NCBI GenBank assembly: GCA_030156825.1
Contig: JASGLU010000018.1
Span: forward strand, 1-34,320
Direction of reading: 5' to 3'
Length of the DNA stretch: 34,320 nt
From: Candidatus Atribacteria bacterium
Lineage (GTDB): Bacteria > Atribacterota > Atribacteria > Atribacterales > JASGLU01
In this document: positions 15,059 through 22,466 of the stretch, in pieces
How the letters are laid out: every line of letters begins with the position of its first letter
Position numbering within the stretch: the first letter of the stretch is position 1
Position numbers and translations under genes: made by a program
The notes under the pieces: generated by a model
Told to the model about the DNA's origin: nothing
The model's database searches: none
The model's input: the letters and a program-made list of their open reading frames with translations, nothing else

Positions 15059-15091
15059 CTTTAGCCCGAGGAATTTTTCCTCGGGCTAAAG
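15059..15091 (+). terminator. Stem-loop after rubredoxin
   Basis: CTTTAGCCCGAGGA / TCCTCGGGCTAAAG, a 14-bp perfect stem with a five-T loop, 33 bases past the rubredoxin stop. No U-tract follows, so it may be a 3' stability hairpin or a weak terminator. Confidence 0.55.
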
Positions 15092-15131
15092 ACTTATAAC
15101 CCTTTATAATATCTTGCAAAATTTTGTTTTT

Positions 15132-15366
15132 CTGGGGGGTGTTAGGGGGGGTTTCCCCCCTAATAGTGAGGAAGGTGTTTTTCTTTCCTCACTATTTTTT
15201 CCTTAAAGAATATTACTTGGACATTATATATGGCAATTTAGAGACAGGCAATATCGGTAGCTTTTGGACATCCTGGGTTGGTAGAAACAAGTGTCAGTAT
15301 TTGTCCTTTTTAGTCTTTAAGTTTTTTGTTTTTCTGGGGGGTGTTAGGGGGGTTTCCCCCCCTAAT
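15132..15366. repeat. Repeat family A, two units (locus 2)
   Basis: Two copies of CTGGGGGGTGTTAGGGGGG...CCCCCCTAA (hairpins 15142-15163 and 15344-15365). The first is followed by a TGAGGAA...TTCCTCA hairpin (15166-15191). The 97-bp family D sequence lies between them. The second hairpin ends 12 bases from the nadA stop. Same orientation as the arrays at 3121 and 22354. Confidence 0.75.
15193..15289 (+). repeat. Repeat family D, copy 1
   Basis: 97 bp identical to the reverse complement of 34216-34316 except that the other copy has one extra TTTA. It starts TATTTTTTCCTTAAAG and ends GGTTGGTAGAAACA. It directly follows a family A hairpin. TTGGACAT occurs twice inside it. No coding capacity is seen. 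Confidence 0.85.
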
Positions 15367-15376
15367 GACTTGTCAA

Positions 15377-16282
15377 TTAAGCAAACTGAAGCATCCGCTC
15401 TATACTCTTTTGTGCCCGGCTGATAACCTCTTTTGAGAGTTCCACCTTTGGCGTTTCCGCTTCTAAGGAGAGGAGCACTTTCTCCAGGGTTATTTTTTTC
15501 ATGTCTGGGCAAATAGCTTCCTCGCTGGCAGGGATGAATTGTTTACCGGGATTTTCCCGGATAAGGCGGTGGAGGATTCCCACTTCAGTTCCTACGATAA
15601 ACTCCTGTGCTGGGGAGGCCTTGGCTCGTCGACACATGCCTTCGGTGGACAAAACGTAGTCAGCTAATTCAGCTACTTCTGGCCGGCACTCGGGATGGAC
15701 TAAAATTTCGGCCTGGGGGTGAAGCCGCTTTTTCTCTAAAATGTGCTGGGGCAAAATCCCGGCGTGTACCGGGCAGTATCCTTCCCAGGTGATAAAGTCG
15801 CGGCCGGTTTGGGTGGAGATATAATGGGCCAGATATTTATCGGGAACAAAAATAATGGATTTGGCGTGAGTCAATCCTTTTTGGACTACAGAGAGCGCGT
15901 TGGCTGAAGTGCAGGCAATATCACATTCTGCTTTTACCGCGGCGCTGGTATTAACATAGCACAGGCCGTGAGCTTCCGGGTGCTGTTTTTTTAGCTCCTG
16001 CATTTCGCGGGGGGTGATAGTATCGGCCATGGGGCAGCCGGCTCCGGGTTCGGGAATAATTACCGTTTTTTCAGGAGAGAGGATTTTGGCTGTTTCGGCC
16101 ATAAAGTATACCCCGCAGAAGACGATAAGGTCAGCTTTGGTTTGGGCCGCCTGAAGGGATAACCCTAATGAATCGCCTAAGTAATCAGCTATCGCTTGCA
16201 CCTCGGGCAGCTGATAATTATGAACTAAGATAATGGCATTTTTTTCCTGTTTAAGCTCTTTTATTCTATCCTGAATGGTCAT
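15377..16282 (-). CDS. nadA: Quinolinate synthase
   Basis: 301-aa [4Fe-4S] enzyme condensing iminoaspartate with dihydroxyacetone phosphate to quinolinate in NAD biosynthesis. The three pseudo-repeat domains of NadA are present. Cluster cysteines are C83 (EPGAGCPMAD), C170 (EGYCPVH) and C258 (EAICPDMKK), matching the spacing of characterised NadA. YLGDSLGLS and ILVHPECRPEV are also conserved. Its start overlaps the mnmA stop by 4 nt (ATGA). nadB and nadC, the usual partners, are not here; it is instead the last gene of a sulfur-transfer operon. Confidence 0.97.
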   Translation of the reverse strand: MTIQDRIKELKQEKNAIILVHNYQLPEVQAIADYLGDSLGLSLQAAQTKADLIVFCGVYFMAETAKILSPEKTVIIPEPGAGCPMADTITPREMQELKKQHPEAHGLCYVNTSAAVKAECDIACTSANALSVVQKGLTHAKSIIFVPDKYLAHYISTQTGRDFITWEGYCPVHAGILPQHILEKKRLHPQAEILVHPECRPEVAELADYVLSTEGMCRRAKASPAQEFIVGTEVGILHRLIRENPGKQFIPASEEAICPDMKKITLEKVLLSLEAETPKVELSKEVISRAQKSIERMLQFA

Positions 16283-17334
16283 GCTATTACCTCCTCGATA
16301 ATTCCTCCTCCTACCAGATAGTCTTCCTGATAGAACACCACCGATTGCCCCGGGGTTATCATCTCTACCGGATGGTCAAATATTACCTCTACCGATTGAC
16401 TGTGATTCGGGGTTACCCGGCACCTTTCTTCTTTTTGAGTATAGCGCACTTTGGCCTGGACAAGCAAAGGGAAAGAGACATCTAATAACCAATTGAGGTT
16501 GGAAGCTCGTAGCCCTCGGGCTTTCAAGTATTTACGCTCTCCCACGACGATTTGGTTTTTCTCAGGGACAATAGAGAGGATATAAAGTGGTTTTTGAGAA
16601 CTTAATCCCAGCCCTTTTCTTTGACCGATGGTGTAATTGAATATTCCTTGATGTTCTCCCACCACTTTTCCTGCTAAGTCAACAATGGGACCAGAGGTGG
16701 GGGCCTTTACTTCTTCTTGAATGAGAGTTCGATAGTTGGTGTGGGAGATAAAGCAGATATCTTGACTTTCCGGTTTTTGGGATAGTGGCAGCTGGTACTT
16801 TTGGGCTATTGTTCTTACCTCCGATTTTAGTCGGCTCCCCAGTGGGAAAAGCAGAAAAGGCAACCGCTCCCGGGAGACGGCGTATAGAAAATAGGTTTGG
16901 TCTTTCTTTCTATCCCTTGCTCTTTTTAGAAAAAAGGCTCCATTTTTTTCTTCCCGCTGGGCGTAGTGACCGGTAGCTAAGTAATCAAACCCCATTTTTT
17001 GTGCTCGCTCCAAGAGCCAGCCAAATTTTATATACTGGTTGCAACGGATACAGGGGTTGGGGGTTCTCCCTTTGCAATATTGGGAAATAAAAGGGTGAAT
17101 GACGGCAGCAGTAAATTCTTCTGAAAAATCAAATACCTGGTGGGAAATGTTGAGTTTTTCACATATTTTTTGAGCATCCTCGATAGCTTCTGGAGAGGGA
17201 AAACGATGGTCTTTTAGCCGGAAACTCATAGTAGCTCCCGATAACTCAAAGCCTTCTAACTGAAGGAGGAGGGCGGCCACTGCTGAGTCCACTCCCCCGC
17301 TCATTGCTACCAGCACTTTTTTCTTAGTTGTCAT
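16279..17334 (-). CDS. mnmA: tRNA-specific 2-thiouridylase MnmA
   Basis: 351-aa PP-loop ATPase that adenylates C2 of U34 in tRNA-Lys/Glu/Gln and installs sulfur. PP-loop SGGVDS at 12-17; GRTPNPCIRCNQYIKFG with C95 and C98; SQDICFI with C194; IGQRKGLGL and the C-terminal beta-barrel follow. C95/C194 are the usual catalytic pair. The extra C98 gives a CxxC...C triad, the arrangement associated with [4Fe-4S]-dependent thiolases. Overlaps larE by 11 nt and nadA by 4 nt, hence tight coupling. No IscS/NifS or Tus relay is encoded nearby. Confidence 0.96.
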   Translation of the reverse strand: MTTKKKVLVAMSGGVDSAVAALLLQLEGFELSGATMSFRLKDHRFPSPEAIEDAQKICEKLNISHQVFDFSEEFTAAVIHPFISQYCKGRTPNPCIRCNQYIKFGWLLERAQKMGFDYLATGHYAQREEKNGAFFLKRARDRKKDQTYFLYAVSRERLPFLLFPLGSRLKSEVRTIAQKYQLPLSQKPESQDICFISHTNYRTLIQEEVKAPTSGPIVDLAGKVVGEHQGIFNYTIGQRKGLGLSSQKPLYILSIVPEKNQIVVGERKYLKARGLRASNLNWLLDVSFPLLVQAKVRYTQKEERCRVTPNHSQSVEVIFDHPVEMITPGQSVVFYQEDYLVGGGIIEEVIA

Positions 17335-18139
17335 CTGTTTTTTTCTCCGCTTGCTCTTGACTGCTGCCTGGACGATATCCTTCTAAATCCAAAGCAATAA
17401 ACCGGTATCCTATTTTTTTAAGAGGAGGAATTATCTTTTCCCGCCGGGCAAGGACCGAGAGCATATCACTTTCTGGTACCTCTATTCTCGCTATTTGTTG
17501 GTGGTCTCGCACTCTGAACAGTCGCAATCCAGCCTCTCGTAAAACCTCTTCTGCCTGGTCTATTCGGCGTAAGCGGGAGAGGCTAATTTTTTCCCCGGTA
17601 GGTATGCGGGTAGCCAAGCAGGAAACAGAAGGCTTGTTCCAGGTGGGAAGAGCAAACTCCCGGGACAACTGTCGAATTTCCTCCTTTTCCAGTCGGGCCT
17701 CCAGCAGAGGATGGCGCACCCCCAGTTCTTGGGCAGCTTTTAAACCGGGGCGAAATTCATACTGGTCATCCCAGGTGGTACCATCGGCTACCCAGCGGAT
17801 ATTCTGGGAGGAAGCCCGGACTATTATTTCTTTTAGCACCTGCTTTTTGCACCAGTAGCAACGATCTGGCTGGTTTTTGATCATTTCTGGCTCTTTCCAG
17901 TCCTTCTTGTGGATTACTTCAAAAGGGAGGCCAATTTGCCAGGCAATTTCTCGGGCAAACTTTAACTCTGCTCGGGGCACAAAAGGAAACTTTACCAGGA
18001 TAGCTATCGCTTGCTCCGCCAGCACCTCTTTGGCCACCCAGGCTAAAAAGGTAGAATCCACCCCGCCGGAGAAAGCAACCGCTACCGACCCCATATTTTT
18101 CAGTATAGCTTGTAGCTCTTTTAGCTTTTGGTTGGGCAT
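17324..18139 (-). CDS. larE: LarE-type PP-loop sulfur transferase
   Basis: 271 aa, the length of LarE, which adenylates and sulfurates the nicotinate-derived precursor of the nickel-pincer nucleotide cofactor. PP-loop SGGVDS at 24-29; NQPDRCYWCKKQ with C94 and C97; KPSVSCLATRIPTGEKI with C174, the position of the sacrificial Cys in Lactiplantibacillus LarE. Having three cysteines instead of one matches the LarE subgroup proposed to carry a [4Fe-4S] cluster and work catalytically. larB, larC and larA are not in the window, so the substrate here is unproven; LarE-like proteins may also thiolate other molecules. It starts 9 bases downstream of cysK. Confidence 0.92.
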   Translation of the reverse strand: MPNQKLKELQAILKNMGSVAVAFSGGVDSTFLAWVAKEVLAEQAIAILVKFPFVPRAELKFAREIAWQIGLPFEVIHKKDWKEPEMIKNQPDRCYWCKKQVLKEIIVRASSQNIRWVADGTTWDDQYEFRPGLKAAQELGVRHPLLEARLEKEEIRQLSREFALPTWNKPSVSCLATRIPTGEKISLSRLRRIDQAEEVLREAGLRLFRVRDHQQIARIEVPESDMLSVLARREKIIPPLKKIGYRFIALDLEGYRPGSSQEQAEKKTDDN

Positions 18140-18148
18140 TTTTATTTT

Positions 18149-19060
18149 TCACCAAACCGAGAGATACCGCTCGCCGGTGTCGGGAATTATTACCACCAGC
18201 AGTTTGTCTCGGTTTTCCTCCCGTTTGGCCAGTTCAAGCGCTCCCCAGGTGGCGGCTCCGGCGGAAATTCCGGCTAAGATTCCTTCTTTTTTAGCCAGTT
18301 TCTCAGCAACCGCAAACGCATCTTCATCATCTACTGTTAGGATTTCGTCCACCAATTCCATCCGCAATACTTGGGGGATAAAGCCAGCGCCGATTCCCTG
18401 GATTTTATGGGGTCCGGGTTTCCCTCCGGATAAAACCGGTGATTTTTGCGGTTCCACTGCTACCGCTTTGAGAGCGGGTTTTTGCTTTTTTAAAGCCTCG
18501 GCTATGCCAGTTATAGTACCGCCAGTTCCCACTCCAGCTACCACTATATCCACTTTTCCCTCGGTATCTTCCCATATTTCTCGGGCGGTAGTTTCCTGGT
18601 GGATTTTAGGGTTGGCCGGATTTTGAAACTGTTGGGGGATAAAAGCCTGAGAGAAAGAGGTAGCTAACTCTTTGGCTTTTTCTATAGCTCCTTTCATTCC
18701 TTTGTCCGCTGGAGTAAGAACGAGTTCAGCTCCAAATCGGGATAAAATTTTTCTCCGCTCCAGCGAAACGCTCTCGGGCATGGTCAAGAGCAGGTGGTAT
18801 CCCCGTTCGGCTGCCACCAAGGCCAAACCGATTCCCGTATTGCCGCTGGTGGGTTCTACGATTACGGTATCCGGGCCGATTAGCCCTTCTTTTTCTGCCC
18901 GTTCAATCATGGCCAGTGCAATGCGGTCTTTTACGCTTCCTCCGGGGTTGAAAAACTCAAGTTTAGCTGCTATTTTACCCGGGAGACCCTGCCCCAGTCG
19001 GTTAAGGTAAACCAGAGGGGTTCGACCAATCAACTGAGTTATGCTCTGGGCAATAGCCAT
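18149..19060 (-). CDS. cysK: Cysteine synthase (O-acetylserine sulfhydrylase)
   Basis: 303-aa PLP enzyme making cysteine from O-acetylserine and sulfide. The PLP lysine is in [11 protein letters not shown], the phosphate/substrate loop in PTSGNTGIG, the GTGGTI cofactor loop is present, and the end is [10 protein letters not shown]. The track adds 22 upstream residues; the ATG at 19060 follows AAAGGAGG at 7 bases and begins [22 protein letters not shown], the family start. Lies between the ThiI-like gene and larE, as the operon's sulfide-assimilating step. No cysE seen. Confidence 0.96.
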   Translation of the reverse strand: MAIAQSITQLIGRTPLVYLNRLGQGLPGKIAAKLEFFNPGGSVKDRIALAMIERAEKEGLIGPDTVIVEPTSGNTGIGLALVAAERGYHLLLTMPESVSLERRKILSRFGAELVLTPADKGMKGAIEKAKELATSFSQAFIPQQFQNPANPKIHQETTAREIWEDTEGKVDIVVAGVGTGGTITGIAEALKKQKPALKAVAVEPQKSPVLSGGKPGPHKIQGIGAGFIPQVLRMELVDEILTVDDEDAFAVAEKLAKKEGILAGISAGAATWGALELAKREENRDKLLVVIIPDTGERYLSVW

Positions 19061-19097
19061 ATCGATTCCTCCTTTTGATAAAGTAATAATCTCCCTC

Positions 19098-20114
19098 TCA
19101 AATTCTCCATTTTTCCAGGTCCTCATCTTTCAGCGGTTTTACCTCGAGCAGCTTTTTGTCTTCTTTTGGGTAAACCTTAACTTCTATCCGGGCTTTTTCC
19201 TCCGGAAAACGGCTGTATCGAGCCACAATTTGCGCTGATAGCCTCGCTTCTGTTTCGCTGATGGCTCCCCGCCCCAGGGCCACTGGCCCCTTCCCATTTT
19301 GAGGTAAAAATAAAAAGTCGCCTGGCCGGAGGAGGGATAGAATTTCTTGGTTTTCCTTTTGGTTTCGGCCCACTATTAATTTAAACTCGGGAGTTAGTCG
19401 GAAGTGTCTTCCCCATCGCAGCAGAATTACGTTATCTAAGGAAAGTTGCTGGTGGTCTATTAAGTCTTTGGTCTTATAGGAAAAATGGGCATCGGTTAAA
19501 AGACAGCCCCCGGCAGGAGAAGAAAAGTTTTTAATCCCTAATTGTTCGGCCAGAGCTAATTGCGCTTTGCGGCTTCTACCGGATAAGGCGAGGAGCTGGT
19601 CCCGGTTTATCCAGCCTTCTTGCTCGGGAATGGTAGGAGGAAGGTGCTGCGCTGAGAGGGGTCGCAGCAGTCGTCCGTCAAGACCACTTTCTTTCTCAAT
19701 TACCCGTAGAGACCAGGATAGCTGAGATTTGGGACGTTGGCCTAAAACTTCCCCGGTGAAGACCAGGGAAGCCCCCTCGGCTTCCATTACCTCTTTCGCT
19801 TTTTTAAGCATAAGAATTTTGCAGTCGATGCAGGGGTTGAGATTTTTTCCATAACCATATTTGGGCTTTGCGATAAGAGACAGATACTCTTCGCCCAGGA
19901 AAATTTCCCGCACCGGTATTCCCAGGTCGTTTGCTCCTTGCAAGACCAGCGGGTTTCTCTTCCAAAAAGGACTTAAAAAGTAGAGAGCCACCACCTCAAG
20001 CCCCTGCCTTTTTATCAATGCGTGGGCGATAAAACTGTCTAACCCGCCTGATAGCAAACCAATCGCTTTCCTTTTTGTTTGCCCACCTTCTCCCGGGCAG
20101 AGGTTTACACTCAT
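19098..20114 (-). CDS. ThiI-like PP-loop protein with C-terminal NFACT-R-like domain
   Basis: 338-aa putative thiolation enzyme. Residues 16-120 form a PP-loop ATPase (GLLSGGLDS at 19-27) resembling ThiI/MnmA. It has a CxxC (NPCIDCK, C95 and C98) and a third Cys in [10 protein letters not shown] (C204). About 215-300 resembles the NFACT-R RNA-binding module seen fused to this family ([30 protein letters not shown]). THUMP and rhodanese domains of classical ThiI are missing. The substrate is probably an RNA but is unknown. The ATG overlaps the Rrf2 stop by 4 nt. Often annotated as tRNA methyltransferase or ThiI, names I would not rely on. Confidence 0.8.
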   Translation of the reverse strand: MSVNLCPGEGGQTKRKAIGLLSGGLDSFIAHALIKRQGLEVVALYFLSPFWKRNPLVLQGANDLGIPVREIFLGEEYLSLIAKPKYGYGKNLNPCIDCKILMLKKAKEVMEAEGASLVFTGEVLGQRPKSQLSWSLRVIEKESGLDGRLLRPLSAQHLPPTIPEQEGWINRDQLLALSGRSRKAQLALAEQLGIKNFSSPAGGCLLTDAHFSYKTKDLIDHQQLSLDNVILLRWGRHFRLTPEFKLIVGRNQKENQEILSLLRPGDFLFLPQNGKGPVALGRGAISETEARLSAQIVARYSRFPEEKARIEVKVYPKEDKKLLEVKPLKDEDLEKWRI

Positions 20115-20527
20115 GCTTGAGTTTGCCCCTCATCGAGTAAACTTTTGAGGGTTTTCTGTGAGAGGACTTTGCGGGTTTCTTCGGAGATTTCTTCCCACAG
20201 TTTACGGGTGGGGCAGGAAGGAGAACGATTGCAGGCACTCGGCTCACCCACACAGTTAACCAGAGTTAGGGGACCCTCCAACACCCGCGCCACTTTTAAC
20301 AGGCCGATTTTCTCTGGTGGTTGGGCTAAAAGATACCCTCCCCGGCTTCCGCGCACGCTTTTTACTAAGCCCTCGTTTTCTAAAGGGATAATAAGCTGCC
20401 GGAGGTAAGGGAGGGGGATTTGCTGGTTAGCCGAGACATCTTTCAGCTTGACTGGTTTTCCCCCCTCATGGCGGGCCAACTCCAACAACAACCTCAACCC
20501 ATAACGCAATCGAGTAGATATTCTCAT
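20111..20527 (-). CDS. Rrf2-family transcriptional regulator, probable Fe-S type
   Basis: 138-aa winged-helix regulator first in the sulfur operon. N-terminal MRISTRLRYGLRLLLELA and IPLPYLRQLIIPLENEGLVKSVRGSRGGY form the DNA-binding part. NCVGEPSACNRSPSCPT carries C92, C99 and C105, nearly the C92-C98-C104 spacing of the [2Fe-2S] ligands in IscR. It probably senses Fe-S, cysteine or sulfur status and controls its own operon; CymR-like cysteine control is the alternative. SD AGGAG lies 5 bases from the ATG. A weak promoter (TTATCA, 18 bp, TATACT) precedes it. Confidence 0.92.
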   Translation of the reverse strand: MRISTRLRYGLRLLLELARHEGGKPVKLKDVSANQQIPLPYLRQLIIPLENEGLVKSVRGSRGGYLLAQPPEKIGLLKVARVLEGPLTLVNCVGEPSACNRSPSCPTRKLWEEISEETRKVLSQKTLKSLLDEGQTQA

Positions 20528-20617
20528 AATTACTCCTGAAATTTTAAAGTATACTAAATTGATATGCTTAATGATAACACTTTTCCCCGAGAAAGCAAGC
20601 AGCCTGAGGTGAACGGT

Positions 20618-20643
20618 TGGAACTTATGGTGCAACTTGGGTTA
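20618..20643 (-). repeat. Repeat family B, short copy
   Basis: On the minus strand this reads TAACCCAAGTTGCACCATAA and then GTTCCA, identical to the left end of the family B elements but without the rest. On the plus strand its edge supplies the TTGGGT used as the -35 of the RseC-like gene. Confidence 0.65.
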
Positions 20644-20664
20644 GTAGGCTAAGCGTATTATAAT
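20636..20664 (+). promoter_or_regulatory. Promoter of the RseC-like gene
   Basis: TTGGGT, 17-bp spacer, TATAAT. The -35 hexamer lies in a family B repeat end. The transcript would start near 20671, about 30 bases before the ATG. Confidence 0.55.
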
Positions 20665-20699
20665 GTTATTGAAGAAAAGATTTGAGTTAGGAGATTGAC

Positions 20700-21158
20700 A
20701 TGCGTAAACCGGGAGTGATACTTGAAATAAAAGGGAAAGATGCGATAGTACAGATGGAGCGGGGAGGAGCCGAATGTGGTCGAGAGGCTTGCCCCCTGGG
20801 AGAGTCGCCAATGTTTCCTCAGGATAATCGTTTTTTCTCGGTGGAGGCTAAAAATGAGATAGGCGCTTCCCCCGGAGAGAAGGTATTGGTAGAAGCAGAA
20901 GATGGGGTTCTTCTCCAGGGAGCTTTTTTCCTCTATCTTTTTCCTATTTTTTTCTTGCTTGGTCTTTATCTTTTGTTGGACCTTACTTTCTCCTCTTCTT
21001 TTCTAATCTGGCTTCTGTGGGGAGGGGGACTGGTTTTTTGCGGCTTCTTTCTCCGCCGGTTGGACCGCAAATGGAAACCCAGGTACCGGGTGGTAGGTTT
21101 TCTTGATGCCGAAAACTGCGCCAATTGCCCCCTGGTTGCGGATAAGGAGAAAGTTTAA
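20700..21158 (+). CDS. RseC/MucC-like membrane protein
   Basis: 152-aa protein of the SoxR-reducing system RseC family. N-terminal beta segment (GVILEIKGKDAIVQME) with a cysteine pair C26/C31 (AECGREACPLG), two adjacent membrane helices (about 80-98 and 101-120), then a basic stretch and a cytoplasmic tail ending ENCANCPL. RseC homologues accompany Rnf/Rsx complexes or sigma-E systems; neither is seen here. Good SD (TTAGGAG). Divergent from the Rrf2 gene, so the two promoters share 172 bp. Confidence 0.8.
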   Translation: MRKPGVILEIKGKDAIVQMERGGAECGREACPLGESPMFPQDNRFFSVEAKNEIGASPGEKVLVEAEDGVLLQGAFFLYLFPIFFLLGLYLLLDLTFSSSFLIWLLWGGGLVFCGFFLRRLDRKWKPRYRVVGFLDAENCANCPLVADKEKV

Positions 21159-21167
21159 CTCAAATTA

Positions 21168-21189
21168 CCCCGGGCAAACCAACCCGGGG
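21168..21189. terminator. GC-rich hairpin between convergent genes
   Basis: CCCCGGG-caaaccaa-CCCGGGG, 7-bp stem, between the RseC-like stop and the aldo/keto reductase stop. No U-tract on either strand; possible bidirectional transcription barrier. Confidence 0.45.
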
Positions 21190-21198
21190 CATCTTAAG

Positions 21199-21999
21199 TC
21201 AAGGTTGACTGGCCACCCTGAGCCCTCGTTTGAGCTGGTTGATTTCTGCTATTTCTTCGGGAGTGAGCTGGAAATCAAAAACTTCCAGGTTTTCTTTTTG
21301 GTGAGAGGTGGAAGCCGCCTTGGGAATAGCTACTACCAATTCTTGCTCCATCAGCCAACGGAGAGCCACTTGCGCCGAGTTTTTGCCATATTTTTGACCG
21401 ATTTTCTCCAGAACCTTGTCACCGATAACTCTTCCTCTACCTAAAGGGCAATAGGCAGTCAGAATAACCTGGTTTTTCTGGCAGTACTGGAGAAGTTTGC
21501 TTTGTTCGAGATAAGGGTGGTATTCCACCTGGTCGGTTAAGATGGGTAAGGAAGAAATCCGCCGGGCTTTATCCAGAAGCGCTGGTTTAAAATTGCTTAC
21601 CCCGATAAAACGAGTTTTACCTTGATGATGAAGGTCTTCCATAGCCTGGATGGTTTCTTCCAGTGGAACGGTATCGCTCGGCCAGTGAATCAGAAAAAGA
21701 TCGACGTAATCGGTTTTTAGCTTTTGCAGGCTTTGATTTAGGGAGTTTATCACTTGGGAATAGGCCAGGTGAGTGGGCCAAACTTTGGTGGTAAGGAATA
21801 TTTCTGATCGGGCAACAGATGAAGCCAGAATTCCCTCTCCCACCGCCTCTTCGTTGTAGTAAAATTCAGCGGTATCGATATGACGATAGCCTAAGGAAAG
21901 GGCATTTGTTACCGCTGTCTTGCAGTTTTCTCCTTTTAAATCCCAGGTACCAAGACCAATCCGGGGAACTTGAGCCCCGAAAAGCTCGATATATTCCAA
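21199..21999 (-). CDS. Aldo/keto reductase (2,5-diketogluconate reductase-like)
   Basis: 266-aa NAD(P)H-dependent reductase with the AKR catalytic tetrad: Asp and Tyr in HIDTAEFYYNEEAVG, Lys in LTTKVW, His in FLIHWPSD. Signatures GVSNFKPALLDK, QVEYHPYLEQ and IPKAASTSHQKENL are complete. Resembles the AKR3/AKR5 group acting on small aldehydes and ketones. The track start (GTG) abuts the SD; a TTG at 21999 is 8 bases from AAAGGAGG and is preferred. Single gene; physiological substrate unknown. Confidence 0.93.
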   Translation of the reverse strand: MEYIELFGAQVPRIGLGTWDLKGENCKTAVTNALSLGYRHIDTAEFYYNEEAVGEGILASSVARSEIFLTTKVWPTHLAYSQVINSLNQSLQKLKTDYVDLFLIHWPSDTVPLEETIQAMEDLHHQGKTRFIGVSNFKPALLDKARRISSLPILTDQVEYHPYLEQSKLLQYCQKNQVILTAYCPLGRGRVIGDKVLEKIGQKYGKNSAQVALRWLMEQELVVAIPKAASTSHQKENLEVFDFQLTPEEIAEINQLKRGLRVASQP

Positions 22000-22062
22000 C
22001 TGCGCCACCTCCTTTGTTGTTTATTATAATAATTACTGATTATGGTCGGCCAGACTGTGTTC

Positions 22063-22138
22063 TAACCCAAGTTATACCATAAGTTCCAGAAATAAGTCTA
22101 TTTCTTTTGGAGATCCTCATTTTTGGGTAATCCAGATT
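22063..22138 (+). repeat. Repeat family B, copy 2
   Basis: Begins AACCCAAGTTATACCATAAG and continues TTCCAGAAATAAGTCTATTTC to GGGTAATCCAGATT. Matches copies at 7509 and 30806 along most of its length but lacks the right-hand inverted end of copy 1. First part of the 467-bp gap between the two aldo/keto reductase genes. Confidence 0.75.
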
Positions 22139-22164
22139 AAAAGATTGGTAAACCAGGATGGGAC

Positions 22165-22257
22165 CTCGTGCTGCTTGATAGCGGGTGAAGGTGAAAACCT
22201 AAGGTTCTTGAGGTTCATTTTCACCCTCACCTTAATCCTCTCCCCTCAAGGGAGAGG
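22165..22257 (+). repeat. Repeat family C, copy 2
   Basis: Contains GGTGAAAACCT...AGGTTcaTTTTCACC, an imperfect 8+5-bp hairpin, then CCTCACCTTAATCCTCTCCC and a CCCCTC-AAGGGAG pair. The central 45 bp match 13565-13645 on the other strand. The tail resembles the CCTCTCCC...GGGAGAGG elements common in bacterial intergenic DNA. Confidence 0.65.
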
Positions 22258-22284
22258 AGATGATAAAAATTGAGATAACTAACA

Positions 22285-22462
22285 ACTGCAGAAAGCGTTT
22301 TTCTTTCCTCAGTTGTTTTTGTCTTTTTGTATTTGTTTTGCCTTTCAGGGGGGTTTAAGGGGGGCGAAGCCCCCATTATTGAGGAAGGCGCTTCTCCTTC
22401 CTCGGTTGTATTTGTATTTGTTTTGCCTTTCAGGGGGGTTTAAGGGGGGCGAAGCCCCCATT
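22285..22462. repeat. Repeat family A, array (locus 3)
   Basis: Two full TTTAAGGGGGGCGAAGCCCCC hairpins start at 22354 and 22439 (85-bp period). Each follows TTTGTTTTGCCTTTCAGGGGGG, with GAGGAAGGCG...CTTCCTC hairpins between. A diverged fragment lies at 22285. The last hairpin ends 4 bases from the downstream aldo/keto reductase stop and could also serve as its terminator. Confidence 0.8.
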
Positions 22463-22466
22463 ACTG

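Noticed and set aside
17877-18626. 249-aa plus-strand ORF
   Set aside because: Antisense shadow of larE and cysK; Ser/Pro/Ile-rich low-complexity translation without domain motifs.
22285-22462. Simple intrinsic terminator for the aldo/keto reductase
   Set aside because: A terminator role for the last hairpin is possible, but the same units repeat in tandem and at other loci and lack U-tracts, so repeats explain them better.
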